Positions 46,215 to 57,096 of a stretch of 64,000 nucleotides of DNA are shown here, piece by piece. Numbering within the stretch: position 1 is the stretch's first letter; each line of letters starts with the position of its first letter. The translations under genes were made by a program, and so were the position numbers. Origin of the DNA: Berberis thunbergii (taxonomy: Eukaryota; Streptophyta; Magnoliopsida; Ranunculales; Berberidaceae); contig QNQO01002065.1 of NCBI GenBank assembly GCA_003290165.1, forward strand, positions 109,484 to 173,483. Direction: 5' to 3'. A model generated the notes under the pieces. The model was not told the DNA's origin and made no database searches. It worked only from the letters and a program-made list of their open reading frames with translations.

Positions 46215-48078
46215 TTTTACGGATTTAACCGGCATAAATAAAAAGGTTAATTTAACTTGCTTGTAATAACCGCAGGTGCATAGTGTCTAACTAGTAGACA
46301 ACGACAAGTACGGGTCGATCCCATGAGGAAAGTGGATGCAATTGAATTTTAGATTTTATCTAAACTAATTTACAGAAAAATGGGGTTACAGTGTTTTTAA
46401 AACTAAACTAAAAATAAATTATAAATAAGAAAACACAAATAAAAGGAAATGATGGATGAGATGGATTTTGTGGGGTTTGGACTCATCGATGAGTTACCAA
46501 ATATATTTAAATCTAAATTACTGAAATAAACGAGAAGCTTTAGGGATGAGGATCCCTTGCTTGCACCGAAGATGTGATCATTAAAATCCAATTCCAATCA
46601 TATCAAGTTTCTGTCAAACATTAACAATTTATCTTAAGCAAATAAACTCTTACCAAGCATTAAGTATTTTTTAAGGCACACTTAATCAAAGTCTAAGCTT
46701 AATAATTTTTAGCACATGTTTTGAATATTGATAAAATGTGAATCTAACTACCAAACATATCAAGTTTTAATCGAACATGAAAGGTGAAAGCAATTTATCA
46801 AATTTCTGAAATAAATTGTAATTAACAATTAAGGATTTAAGTCAGTAAAATAAATTAAAATAAATTATACAACCCTTTTTGTTTGTCGCCGCCTCGGTGC
46901 AGTGGTACTCAACAGATCAGCAGATTGCAAATAGCGCCAAGTCCAGTGGGGTGGTACATCAGATTTCTAGGATGTCAATAACATCATCACCAGCCCAGCC
47001 GGGGTGCTCTTATGTGCTACGGGGTGCCAGTAGCGCTCCTCTATCTTATGTGGTCGTACACAGTTAAAAGGTGGGGCGCAGATAGCACCCCAGCCTTTTT
47101 CCTTCGATTTGAACAGAGAGAGAGACAGGAAACGCGTGGGAGATCTTCAGGCTATTGCAGGTGCTATGGGAGGGCAGTTGAGCGTGCGGCAGGACGTTGG
47201 ATGGCGGAAGGGAAGACAGTGGGACTGTTCAGCGTGCGTGGTGCTGCGCTGACTGGCTGATGCGTGTTGTCTGGTTGCAATTGAGGGTGGTTGCGTGTTG
47301 TTTGTCTGGTTGCGCGTACGGTGTGGATGGTGATGAGAATCACTGTGTGAGGAAGAGAGAAACAGAGAGTCGTGTTCCGGTGGTGGTGGTGGTGGTGGTG
47401 GTGGCTGTGTGGCGTGATGGAACAGGGAGAGGGAGAGGAACGTGACAAGAAAAAAGGGAGTGTTGTGCGAGGTCTGTGATGGTTGATGATGGTGGTGCTC
47501 GGTGGTTGGCTGCTGGACGGTGGCGAGGTTAAAATGGTCTGGACAGAGAGGGAGTGAGGGATGGATAGTGATGAGATGGGTGTGATTAAAATCACTTTGT
47601 GAAGGAAGGAGGATTTGTTTTTGGCTATTGAGGCTTGATTCCCTTCTCCTCCTTCCCTTTCACATTTATTTTCTATTGTATTTATAGATAATGAACAAAA
47701 TGAATTGAGATGAGATAAATGGATGATTCATGGAGTGAATCAAGGGAAAATAAAATCTGGATATTGGATAATTGGGAGAATATTCTTTGGGTTTGATTGG
47801 GTTTGGCATTGGGTTTGGGTTTATGGGTTTGTTTTGGGTTTAAGGGTTTGATTTTGGGTTTGGTTTTGAGTTTAGGTTATGGGCTTAGGCTATTTTCACA
47901 TCCACTTCCTTTGAAGTCACCGTCTGAGATTTGTTCATTGCATTTTCTCTGATTTCTTCATTACAGCTCCACATTCTACAAAAACACAATAATTTAATAA
48001 TTAAATTAAAATAAGATAAAAATAAGGATTAACAAAAATATAATAAGAGGTAATAATGTTATAATTATGTGATTATCA
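46215..48078 (-). repeat. 5' LTR (right copy) of the non-autonomous gypsy element
   Basis: It aligns with 40083-41947. On the minus strand it starts TGATAATCACATAATT; its last bases are mutated (TTTTACGG instead of TGTTGCGG on the plus strand). A TATAAATA box on the minus strand at 47679-47686 is shared with the left LTR and the solo LTR. A (GGT)n stretch near 47380-47402 and the His-rich frame at 47164-47595 are artefacts of repeats. Confidence 0.9.
47679..47686 (-). promoter_or_regulatory. TATA box candidate in the 5' LTR
   Basis: TATAAATA within CTATAAATACAATAG on the minus strand, conserved in all three LTR copies of this family (about 2305, 41575 and 47680). Confidence 0.5.
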
Positions 48079-48083
48079 GGGTG

Positions 48084-48740
48084 CAGAAGGACCCTCCCAT
48101 GCATGGTTTACTCTTTAGTAAACCCAACAACATCATCGAAATGTAGCAATTCGCTGAAGGTACTTATAATCCAATAAGGTCATGAGAATTCACTACAGGG
48201 CCGGATCAATGAAGAGCTTATGTGATTTACAATCATTTAAGAAATAACACAGAATTACGCAAACACATTCTATTGATTACTGGATAGGTGTAACAACGAT
48301 CGCCCAGAGGAGGGTGCAAAAGATTACAAACTACAAGAATCTGAATCCAATGCGACGTACAATAAATATAAAAAAAGGACTCAGAACTGACAGCAAAGGT
48401 ACCCCGAGTAAATTACTGAGCCCTCTAAAAGTTTCGCTCAGCGACTTCTTCGAACAAGATGATCCACCTCGCAAGGATGACATGAGGTGGTACAGAATCA
48501 GCAATCGAAGACCCCGCAACACGCCGGCCAAAGTTATAGCCAACTCAACGCTCGATCCGCCTAACCAGACGAACTTGGGAAAAGTATCAGGTTGAAACAG
48601 ATTGAGTGAACCCTCGTGCTAAGGGATGGGAGGGGCCTCTAGTAGTTAATTGCTCAATCCGACAGGCCATGTCCAACTACACTTTGCCCAAAACCTCTAG
48701 TTACAACACAGCACAACGCATCAAAGTTAGCTGAGTCAGG
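48084..48740 (+). pseudogene. Integrase C-terminal remnant of the Tat-like element
   Basis: Host-element sequence resumes after the GGGTG duplication. Around 48500-48730 frames on the plus strand give AKVIANSTLDPPNQTNLGK and, after stops, AKGWEGPLVVNCSIRQAMSN and YTL. This resembles the 'dlVLR.v......LG.nWEGPy.v......Y.L' module near the end of gypsy integrases. Preceding sequence (48096-48480) shows no integrase core. Most of pol is deleted, and this stretch is too degraded for certainty. Confidence 0.45.
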
Positions 48741-49849
48741 AGGAAATCAACCGCTCCAAGATTGGCTGTTGGTGTTATCTCAAAAAATAATACGGCTCGA
48801 AGCACCGATAAGGCACCAGTACATAAACGACAGACTCATCCCTTGAGGAAAAATCAATACTTCTTCTACGAAATACGAGAAGAAATTACAATGTCTCAAC
48901 AAACCAATTGGGTGTTCACCCAAAACAGATAACCACACATAATAACAAGTCTTATCTAGACTCATCGGCACAAATGTCAGAATATTCGAAGACTCCAGCG
49001 GTGGAGATCTTCCTTTAGCCTTTGGAAAACCCAAATAATGTCCTTTGAGTAAGAGCATTTGAAGAAGTGCACTCAATGGAAGATAATGCCTACAACCACG
49101 AAGGAACACCATTATAAAGACATAGTGATTCACCAAACAGGTGCGTCAGCATTAAATATTAGCATTGAACACCGTATGGGAAACGAGGAAGCGACAGTTC
49201 CCAAGGAAACCGCACAAAACCATGTTCAACCGATTAATGATGTTGCACACAACCCCATTAATTGAAGGGAGAAATGATACTCAACCGTCTTGCGCTCTAA
49301 GCCGTACACATGGCATCATGCAATCTACGCTATACACGTGGCACCACGATCCTATGACAGGACCCAGTTCTTCTTATACGGGCCCATCAGCTCGGCCACG
49401 ATCTGAGCAACACTCTATCACGTGCACTGATGCAAGCAGTGAAGGCCTTAGTCACTTTTGACACACGAAGCACACCTACATATCACCAGCTGATTTAAGG
49501 TACATTTTTTTTCTTGAAATTAGTAAAAACCAATCCGCATAATGCGATGTTTGTAAAAGTAGGCTCACAAGTCCGTAACAGGCGGATTCCCAACCTAACC
49601 AGGTAAGCTTAGTCAATTTCAACAGATGACGACAACTTCTGGTTCACCTTGATGCTTAGTATGTTGTGCATGAATGTTGATGGCTTATGAAGTGAGAGTC
49701 TAATCAGTGCTTTTACGCCTAATGACGATGACTCGCCAGGGACCGTCTCCCCCTTCGTGGATGATGGTCTCCGAACTCGATCAGGTAAGCCTAGTCGGTG
49801 ACGACTAAAAATGACAGCTTTTGGGTAATGCCCACACTTGTAGCCTGCT
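48741..49849. other. Non-coding 3' region of the Tat-like element
   Basis: No recognisable domain. The open frames at 48780-49136 (minus) and 49059-49461 (plus) lack similarity to known element proteins. From about 49600 the sequence has diverged versions of the units repeated downstream (tgatgatg, tcgccaggga, tagtcagt words). Confidence 0.5.
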
Positions 49850-50345
49850 CCCCGCAGGTGTAGATGGTTTGGAAGGTGGGATCCTAGTCAGTCCCGACTG
49901 ATGATGACGGCTTGCCATGAGACCACTGCTCTTCTACAGACCATGGTGACCCAAAACTCCCAAATTTGTAGCTCAGTGTGCATGGGTATAGATGATTTGG
50001 AAAGTAAGAATCTGGTCAGATCCAAATGTTGCCGACGGTTTTCCTCGGGACTACTGCTATTCTACAGATCATGGTCACTGAGTTTTTTCATCACAAACCT
50101 ATAGCCCACTCCGTGTGGGTGTAGATGGTTTGGAAGGTGGAAGTCTAGTCAGCTTCAATTGATGTCCACGATTCGCTATGGGATCACTGCTCTCCTCCAG
50201 ACCATGACCGCCAAATTCTCTCATCCCAAACTTGTAGCCCACTTTGCGCGGGCGTAAATGGTTTGGAAGGTGGGAGCCCAATCAACCCTGACTGATGTCA
50301 ATGGCTCGCCATGGGACCACTGTTATTTATTAAGACGATGGTCAC
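49850..50345. repeat. Tandem array, four units of about 128-133 bp
   Basis: The word TAGATGGTTTGGAAGGTGGG or a variant starts at 49861, 49989, 50122 and 50255. Each unit also carries a Y-GACTGATG-type word, CGCCATGGGACCACTG and CAGACCATGGTCACC variants in the same order. Variable tandem arrays in the 3' non-coding region are common in Tat and Ogre elements. Confidence 0.8.
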
Positions 50346-50576
50346 CGAATCCGATTACAGCTCAAGCAACATTTTTACGCTTATACACTGACATCTCGTT
50401 ATCAGCAATGGCAACGTGAGCCGACTAAAAAATCAACCCACTAAAGCGCGAACGAATGCTAAACGGAATACCAGCCCGAGCTTACGAAACCTAACTTGGG
50501 CCAAGCGTTCTTGCTCAACTACAACACATGCTTGGCTAAAACAATTCACTCGATGCCAACGATCGCAACTGACGAC

Positions 50577-51211
50577 CAGTGTTCTAAAAATCGGCCTAGG
50601 CGGTGCCTAGGCGCTAGAAGGTGGCAAAACCACCCAGATTAATGGTTGGGCGGGCAATCTGGGCGACCTAGGCGAGCTCTAGGCGGTTTGGGCAATTTTT
50701 TTTTAATTTTTATTTTTTAATAAGGCTGATTGTGTTCTTATTTTATTTTTCTTTGCTATTTTTAGAGATAAATTATTTAATTATTTTTTATTTAGTATAT
50801 GTCTAAATGTAGCAAATGATGATTACTTAATGGAATTCTCAAAGGATCTGTCAGTACCAATTTTACTAATGTAGATTTTATCAAACATAACTGAGGTTAT
50901 TCATGCAATTTGAAGAAAATAAAAGAGTAGGTTTGAATATTTGTCCACAAATTCAATTTTATATAAAGTACCCATCATGACCAACTTCAGCCATTTGAGT
51001 TTTAATAAATTTTGTTCATGATTGTTAAATTTTCATGTTTTTAAATTTTGCATATGTATATTGGCATTAAATTGGATGTAATTGATAAGGTATTATGCTT
51101 AACTTTTATAAATTATTAAAGTTATAATACAAAACCTAAGACCGCTTAGGCCCCGAGGCGTTAGGCACCTGCTCGCCGCCCGCCTAGTGCTTAGCGATTT
51201 TTAGAACACTG
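50577..51211. mobile_element. hAT MITE, copy 2
   Basis: Perfect 14-bp ends: CAGTGTTCTAAAAATCGG on the left and the reverse complement of ATTTTTAGAACACTG on the right. The flanks CTGACGAC and ATGACGGC match 6 of 8. The interior is the reverse complement of copy 1 (for example the 'agcaaatgatgattacttaatgg' region). Ends rich in GCCTAGGCG. Confidence 0.9.
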
Positions 51212-51579
51212 ATGACGGCCAAATACATAACTTGAGTCTTCAACGACTTACTTCAAGGATGAGCTACAGCCTGGGTAGTGTAACCTGCTGCCAAACAATC
51301 CGTAGAATGTCCACTATTGAACGTAACCACGCAATAGCAACTCAGAGATCTCACGGAAAAACAAGTCAGAATTATTTGCCACATAAATGGTCAAACTCTC
51401 AATAACAGACAGATCACTCGGCTCCCTGTTAACCTAACCAGACCTACGTCAAAATAAAACAACATGGAAAAATAGAAAGTGCGTAATAGAAAGACTGAAC
51501 AAAATACGGGTACAAAGCATACTAAAAAAACTTTTTCATTAACAGTTGAAATAAAAGGTACAAATGTACGAAATTTACT

Positions 51580-54017
51580 CCTCATTAGGATGAGGTACAA
51601 TTATGGGGGAACTAAGCCTAACAGGAAAAGAAACAGGAGTTGCATCCGTCCATGCTTCAGCTTGAGCACCATGATCTGGATTGCCCTCTTCGTCTGACGA
51701 CTCGGAGACCACTCCGTGCATAAGACACCTTCTTGTAATAAGCAAGGTCCCTTTCCAGATGATCTTCCTTCATCAAGGTAAACAGTTCTAACCTCCCATG
51801 CACGACCCAGTGAAATTCACACGTGCCTTGCGGCTTGAGAAGTTCTGCACCTTTGCTTCATTAACTTCACGCTCCAGCAACTCCAGTTTGACTGTTAGCG
51901 CATCAACCTGAGACTGCTTAGTAATCAAGCTACTTTTAATTGCACTAAGTTCATGTTGCTCCATGAGAAGTTGATCCACAGCTTTCCTTGCTTCCCTAGT
52001 GTTGAATTCCATGTTGACCTCTAATTGTTGTTTCTGGGTAATCCACTCGGATTCCTTCATGGTATTCTCTTCAACAAGATACTGCAACTCAGAGGGCATT
52101 TTGGTCGCAGCTTCCTGCGTAACTCGATTCAACTCTTTTCTGGATCTGTCCCTTGCGGGCACAACCTCTGCTAAAGCAGACCAAGGGCTTCCAAACGAAC
52201 CCTTTGAATCTCCGCATCAATGGCTAATTTTTCCAGCCTCCTCTCCTAAATCTGCTTTCTCAACGATTCAATCTAAAAAAATGCATCATAATATGGCTTC
52301 TGCATAGTTGAGAAGACACGCTCCATGGTGTATACCCTATCGTGAGCCGCCCAAACTTCCATCCTAGTGACGACCACCTGGCTCAATTGGAATATCCCTA
52401 GCATAAGGTGTTTCAGCTTCTCATTCATGCGTTCCTCCTTGGGCTTCGGAGCACATTTTGCTAGCCAGCTATAACTTCAGCTTATATGCTTCCTCGAAGC
52501 ATAATCAATGTCAACCTCCTGGTGCCAGACTTGGTTGCCCATTTTTACTACGTCTAGAGCAAAAATTACGCCAGCACCACTTTTTGTAGTCTTCGCTGCC
52601 CCTGTGCCATCATCTACAACCTTCCCTTTGTCACCAGTAGTTGACCCTTTGTTGCGTGACAGCTCAGCAGAATCCAAATGGAGAAAGCGAATTGTCTAGC
52701 AAACCGTCCATTACCTTGATATACAGTCTGGAGTGAGATGGAGGGCAATGCAGACTATAAGAGGGACGGTCCACACTACAACGACCACTATCAGATGATC
52801 TACCAGCAAGACGATTGACCTTCGAGACCACAGGCAAATCTTTATCAGATCCTTCAAGTAAAACAAGTCTGGATTGGTCATCACCAATAAAAGATGCCAC
52901 AACAACCATCATTAGCTTCTCATTCAAAGCTTCAGCCTGTTCGGTACTGAGTTGAGACACATCATCTACCCTTACTAACCGCAATGGTCATTTTCCAAGC
53001 CACATTCTACAACTTCCACCCCAGCAAACAAGTCAGACTCACGCTCCTCCCTCAATTGAACAGGTCGTTTGGAAGTCGGTTTGGCCTCAGCGTGGGACCT
53101 CTTAGAGCTTATGAAGGAGGCAAGCATTTCAGAAAGCCCATTTGTGTCTTGAAGGGCAGGAACCTTAACTTTGGTGGCCATCATCTTCTTCGAAGGGGCT
53201 TTACTTTCAGACTTAACCTTCAGCGCTTTGAAAAGAGTGGGAGCCACGTACCAATAGGCTCACAACACATTGCGACTGAAATTGGAAGGCAGATAACTTC
53301 CTGCATACTCATTTTAGGCATGAAACGGAATGCCTCCATAGTAGCCTCTTTTTCCTAATAAAGAGGAGTAGTGGGGAACCTATCACAAAGAAAACACATG
53401 ACGATCAACATACAACCAACACAACAGAATCAAAGGGCAAAACTATACTTACAAAATGGCTTGAACTCCCTCTCAAGCGGACGACCCTTGAACTTGAAGT
53501 ACTTTGAATCCGAAGGAACTAAAAAACATAATTTCTATCAGGATTTAACGTCATGTGACAATTTTTTGTAGCACGCTAACAACGTTATTTTACACACGGC
53601 GTGATCATTCAGCCGAGGTGAAATCAATAACTGGATCACCCTCAGAGTCATGCGGATACCAGCATCCTTCGCCCTAATCAATTTAAGAAGAATAGTCCTG
53701 TATCCATTCGGAGCCAACTTTGCAGGTTGGATTCCAGGAAATTTCAGAAAGCCCCAGATCTCGTCAAGTTAAGGAAAATAGACACCAGTTTGAAGCATGT
53801 CACGATGCAAACATACGAATCCTTCCGGAGGAAACATTGGCTTCTGATCATCATTCAAAGTGTATAGTGGCAGGTCCTCGGGGACCTCATATGTCTTTCG
53901 AATCTCAGAAAGGCTCGATTCAAAAGCCAACTTATCTTCGAAGAAGCACTTGGCAAAAAGCTCATCATCAAGTTGATTTTGGTGAGCCATGAAAAAAGTA
54001 AATAAGCTTTCTATCAA
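51580..54017 (-). pseudogene. Antisense ORF of the Tat-like element (Transposase_28-type and coiled coil)
   Basis: It is read opposite to gag. The N-terminal part (54017-53769) gives KTYEVPEDLPLYTLND and PPEGFVCLHRDMLQTGVYFP, then a stop and GFLKFPGIQPAKLAPNGYRT. This is the 'P..gfv.l..d.l..Gl.fPl..f...fl....iap.QL.PN.wr' pattern of the family annotated as putative gypsy-type transposon (PF04195). A Lys/Ser-rich middle follows (53247-52477). A coiled coil (52162-51788) reads EWITQKQQLEVNMEFNTREA and LTVKLELLEREVNEAKVQN. An acidic tail ends near 51580. Stops and frameshifts break it into at least five pieces. The function of antisense ORFs in Tat elements is unknown; the position between pol and the 3' LTR is typical. 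Confidence 0.7.
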
Positions 54018-54252
54018 AAGCTGAACAGAACGGAGTCTCTAAAAATGAAGAAATGGAAAAGTCGATCTCTACAAAGAGGGAGATGTAAATAGGGATTGGT
54101 TTCCCACCTTTTTTCCACTGAACCGACTCACACTTAATTAATGAAGCGCGTCGTTCAAGTAACAGTTTAGACTCAACCATCATGAGTGGCAAATCTTTTC
54201 AAAAAATGACTTAATGATATGATATAATGGCCCATTAAATCAGGGAAGTAGC

Positions 54253-54906
54253 TGATGATACACTGAAATGTCTTCTCTCCTAACATAGTACACTTGTCAT
54301 GAAGATCTCAAGGAATAATAGGCCCAAGCGTCAACACAACACTAATCCAGCCCAAGCGGTTTCAAGCCCACATTACTACAGCCTGCTAAGCCCACACGTC
54401 TCATAGCAATTCCCAATACCCGTAAGACCTATTAAGGTAAGTATCTCAAGGATTAGCTTCAGATAGGCAAGTTACTAGCACCTTGTTTCCAACTAGAAAG
54501 CAAATACCAGAGTATATGTCGTACATGAAAGCTTTCATCTATAGACAACACTCCAATTGAAAACTATCTCCCGCGTATCTAGGAGCACAAGTCTAACATG
54601 GAAACTTTCCTTCACAGGACAATCCCTTATAAGATAATGATCTCAATAAAGAGCTCCTCCCCTAAACTGCGCTACTAATGGTCTGGTTGAACCATTACTC
54701 CAAGCACTATAAATAAGACATGGGGTTGGTAAGCTAAGGTACTGCTACAAATTCCCTGTTTACAGCATTAAGCCTTCTTCGGAACCCTATCTGACTTTAG
54801 CATCGAAGTGCCATCGGCCACCACAACGGTTGTCCGTGGTTCACATGTGTTCCTTGTGTAGGTCAGCAGGTCAAAATCAAGCAGGGAGCAAAAATCGACT
54901 ACATCA
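54253..54906 (+). repeat. 3' LTR of the Tat-like element
   Basis: It starts TGATGATACACTGAAATGTC and ends GACTACATCA, followed by the duplication TAAAT. It matches the 5' LTR except for the MITE there and scattered substitutions and small indels, which implies an old insertion. The TATAAATA box is kept near 54708. Confidence 0.9.
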
Positions 54907-54911
54907 TAAAT

Positions 54912-55235
54912 ATTTTTAGCTTTAGAGTGCAAGTATCTTGATTTTTTGTTTTCATTTGTGTCCTTGTCTTGGAAGTTTTCATTGTTTTTCCATCAGTGAA
55001 AATTCTGAAGATATGATGATATGGCAGTAGAAGCAAGCCAAATATTGGATACGAGTATTGATAAGGCATGATTTTGATTTGTGAGTCAAATGGATTGTGA
55101 AAATACAGTAAAGACTTGCAAATGTATATAGCAGAAAGGGAAAGACTTCCAAGACAACTAATTTTATTACAAAGTAGAAAGAGAAAGACTTGCAAATGTA
55201 TATAGCATAGTGGTTGGAGTCCATTTTTTTAATAT
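54912..55235. other. Flank with a 24-bp direct repeat
   Basis: No gene. The word AAAGACTTGCAAATGTATAT, extending to GCA, occurs at 55110-55133 and again at 55184-55207, a tandem-type duplication with a 74-bp period. Confidence 0.7.
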
Positions 55236-56457
55236 ATAAAGTAAAATCTCTCTATAATAATAATGTTGGAACCAAGACAAGCTGCAGAATTGGGGGACTA
55301 TCCCTGTCTATAATAATAATGGTTCAAGGGTCGTATCCCCCATCACAGTTTTATTGGCTGGCTTGCAATGAAAAATAGATTAAAAACTCAAGAAAAGCTG
55401 CAGAATTGGGGGACTATCCCTGTCTCTTTATGCTGCTTCTGTCATCTGGAACCTGAAAATGAAGACCACCTCTTCTTCAGCTGTTTGTATACAAAACAGG
55501 TCTGGTCCTGCATGCTGGAATTTATGGGATTCAAACATCAGCCCCGCAGATGGAATCAGGAAATTCAATGGTGCTAGCAGAAATTCACAAGAACTGGTCC
55601 GAAATCAATTGCTCAAAAGCTAATGTTAAATGCAACAATATACCATTTATGGTTGGAACGTAATAGAAGACTGTTTGACAGAAAGGAGATAGCAGCAAAG
55701 GATCTCAGTCCTAAAATCAGTGCTAATGTTAGATTGCGATTGATTGTCTTGGAGCTGGAAGTGGAGGATACTCCTCAAGATCGTAACTTCTTTAATAGAT
55801 GGAACATCGTCATCAAATATAAGCGCAAGGACAGCACTTGGCACACTTGGCATAGGCCTGATCCAGGGTGGGTGACAATTAATTCAGATGGTTCGCTGCA
55901 AGGATCAGCGGGAGGATATGGAGCTCTTATTCGGGATCAGCATGGTGCTGTCTTAGCAGCAGGAGCAGGTTCTCAAACAGGGCAGTCAGTGACCCTGCAT
56001 GAGCTCCAAGGGGCTGAAACAAGGCTCAGAATGGCAGCAAGAGGACAACACAGGAAACTGGTCATCTGCATCGATTCAGCAAATGCAGTCCAGTATATTA
56101 ACACGAACAAGGCTCCTCCATGGGAAGCTAAACATATCACGCGAAGAATCAAAGACCTGATGAAAATGTTTGAATTTTGCAAAGTGGTTCATGTAGTTCG
56201 GGAAGCTAATAGGGTAGCGGACAAACTAGCAGCTCTAATGCCCAACACTACTTTACTGAAGTTACTCCTAGTTCTTTTGCAGAAGATCTGAAAAAAATAA
56301 TCTTTGAAGATGCTAGTGGTAGAAAGTATTTGAGAATGTAATGAATCGTTTCTTTTTTGGTAGATTGTTCTTGAGTATGTAATGTCTTTTTCCTTTTTAT
56401 TTTAGTGGTCTGGGGAGCCCATTTATACCCCAAGCTTGCTTTTCAAAAAAAAAAAAA
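55236..56457 (+). mobile_element. 5'-truncated LINE: zf-RVT and apparently intact RNase H
   Basis: A zf-RVT domain is readable at 55368-55577 (CCFCHLEPENEDHLFFSCLY, then KQVWSCML). One stop separates it from a 222-codon frame (55623-56291) that begins YHLWLERNRRLF and continues into an RVT_3 RNase H: GWVTINSDGSLQGSAGGYGA, LHELQGAETRLRMAA, LVICIDSANAVQYIN and VREANRVADKLAAL. The four acidic active-site residues are in place (NSDGS, GAE, CIDS, VADK). A 3' UTR and a 13-base A run (56445-56457) end the element. ORF1, endonuclease and RT are absent, as in most truncated LINE copies. Confidence 0.85.
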
Positions 56458-57096
56458 CTATTTTTATTATTATAAGAAACTTATAACTTAATGGAGGTGT
56501 GGTTAGAAAAAAAGTGTTTCAAGTACTTCAAAATTAGGATCTCGAATGTTGATAAATTATGGGGTGAATTTGATATAGGTCCCTTATACTGATAAGATAA
56601 ATGCCCTTAATCATGTTTACAAATCGTATTTAAATTTTGTCTCTGGACCTTCATGACTGGGGTTGACCATTTAGTCAACATTTAAGTTGGCATGTGCTTC
56701 ATGTGCCAACTTACAGGACACATATGTCTCTCACTTTCTTTTCCATCCCCATTTTTTTCCAGCCCAACACACTCACAATCACCCTCAACACCACCATTTG
56801 ACAACGTCTTCTTCATCTCCCAAGTCATTTTCAACAACAAGGATTAGGCTCCTTCAAGAACTTTTGATTCAGACATCTCCCTTATACCACCAAGAAGAAA
56901 ATAAAGCTTCAATCATGTTTTTCCTGACTCGAAGTTTTTTGAAATGCAATTATTATGAACTTTGACACTCCCATCGGTTTTTGAAATGGGGCTCCTCTCA
57001 CCTCTACCAAACGAATCTCCACGATTCCTAGAATGGTTAAAAGTGTCTTATGAGATGGGAGGAAGAGTTGAATCGAACGCCTGGGGTTGGATTTAT

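Larger units (their letters stand above)
40083..48078 (-). mobile_element. Non-autonomous gypsy-type LTR retrotransposon with only a gag-like ORF
   Basis: LTRs at 40083-41947 and 46215-48078 are highly similar. The 5-bp duplication GGGTG is perfect (40078-40082 and 48079-48083). The PBS next to the right LTR, read on the minus strand, matches tRNA-Asp. A polypurine tract lies next to the left LTR on the same strand, so the element runs right to left. The 4.27-kb internal region has one recognisable ORF (43967-44941, minus, gag C-terminal-like) and no protease, RT, RNase H or integrase. This fits the TR-GAG/LARD class of elements moved in trans. Confidence 0.85.
17992..54906 (+). mobile_element. 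Tat-like Ty3/gypsy retrotransposon, expanded by five nested insertions
   Basis: The LTRs at 17992-19393 and 54253-54906 share their start (TGATGATACAC), their TATA region and their end (AAAAATCGACT.C.TCA). TAAAT lies immediately outside both ends (17987-17991 and 54907-54911). Removing the nested elements and their duplications leaves about 9.2 kb. The order is LTR, PBS, gag, protease, a short linker, an integrase C-terminal remnant, tandem repeats, an antisense ORF and LTR. An antisense ORF before the 3' LTR is a known trait of the Tat lineage. RT, RNase H and most of integrase are missing, so the copy was deleted or non-autonomous. Confidence 0.85.

Noticed and set aside
47012..47595. Open frames with His-rich or Val-rich runs in the right LTR
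   Set aside because: Products of (GGT)n and related repeats in LTR sequence; not conserved in the partner LTR.
48780..49136. 118-codon minus-strand frame
   Set aside because: No recognisable domain, does not align with Tat element proteins, and is not adjacent to the antisense ORF.
49850..50345. Regular repeats that might suggest a CRISPR-like array
   Set aside because: Units are 128-133 bp, diverged along their whole length and without distinct spacers; this is a plain tandem array in a plant retrotransposon.
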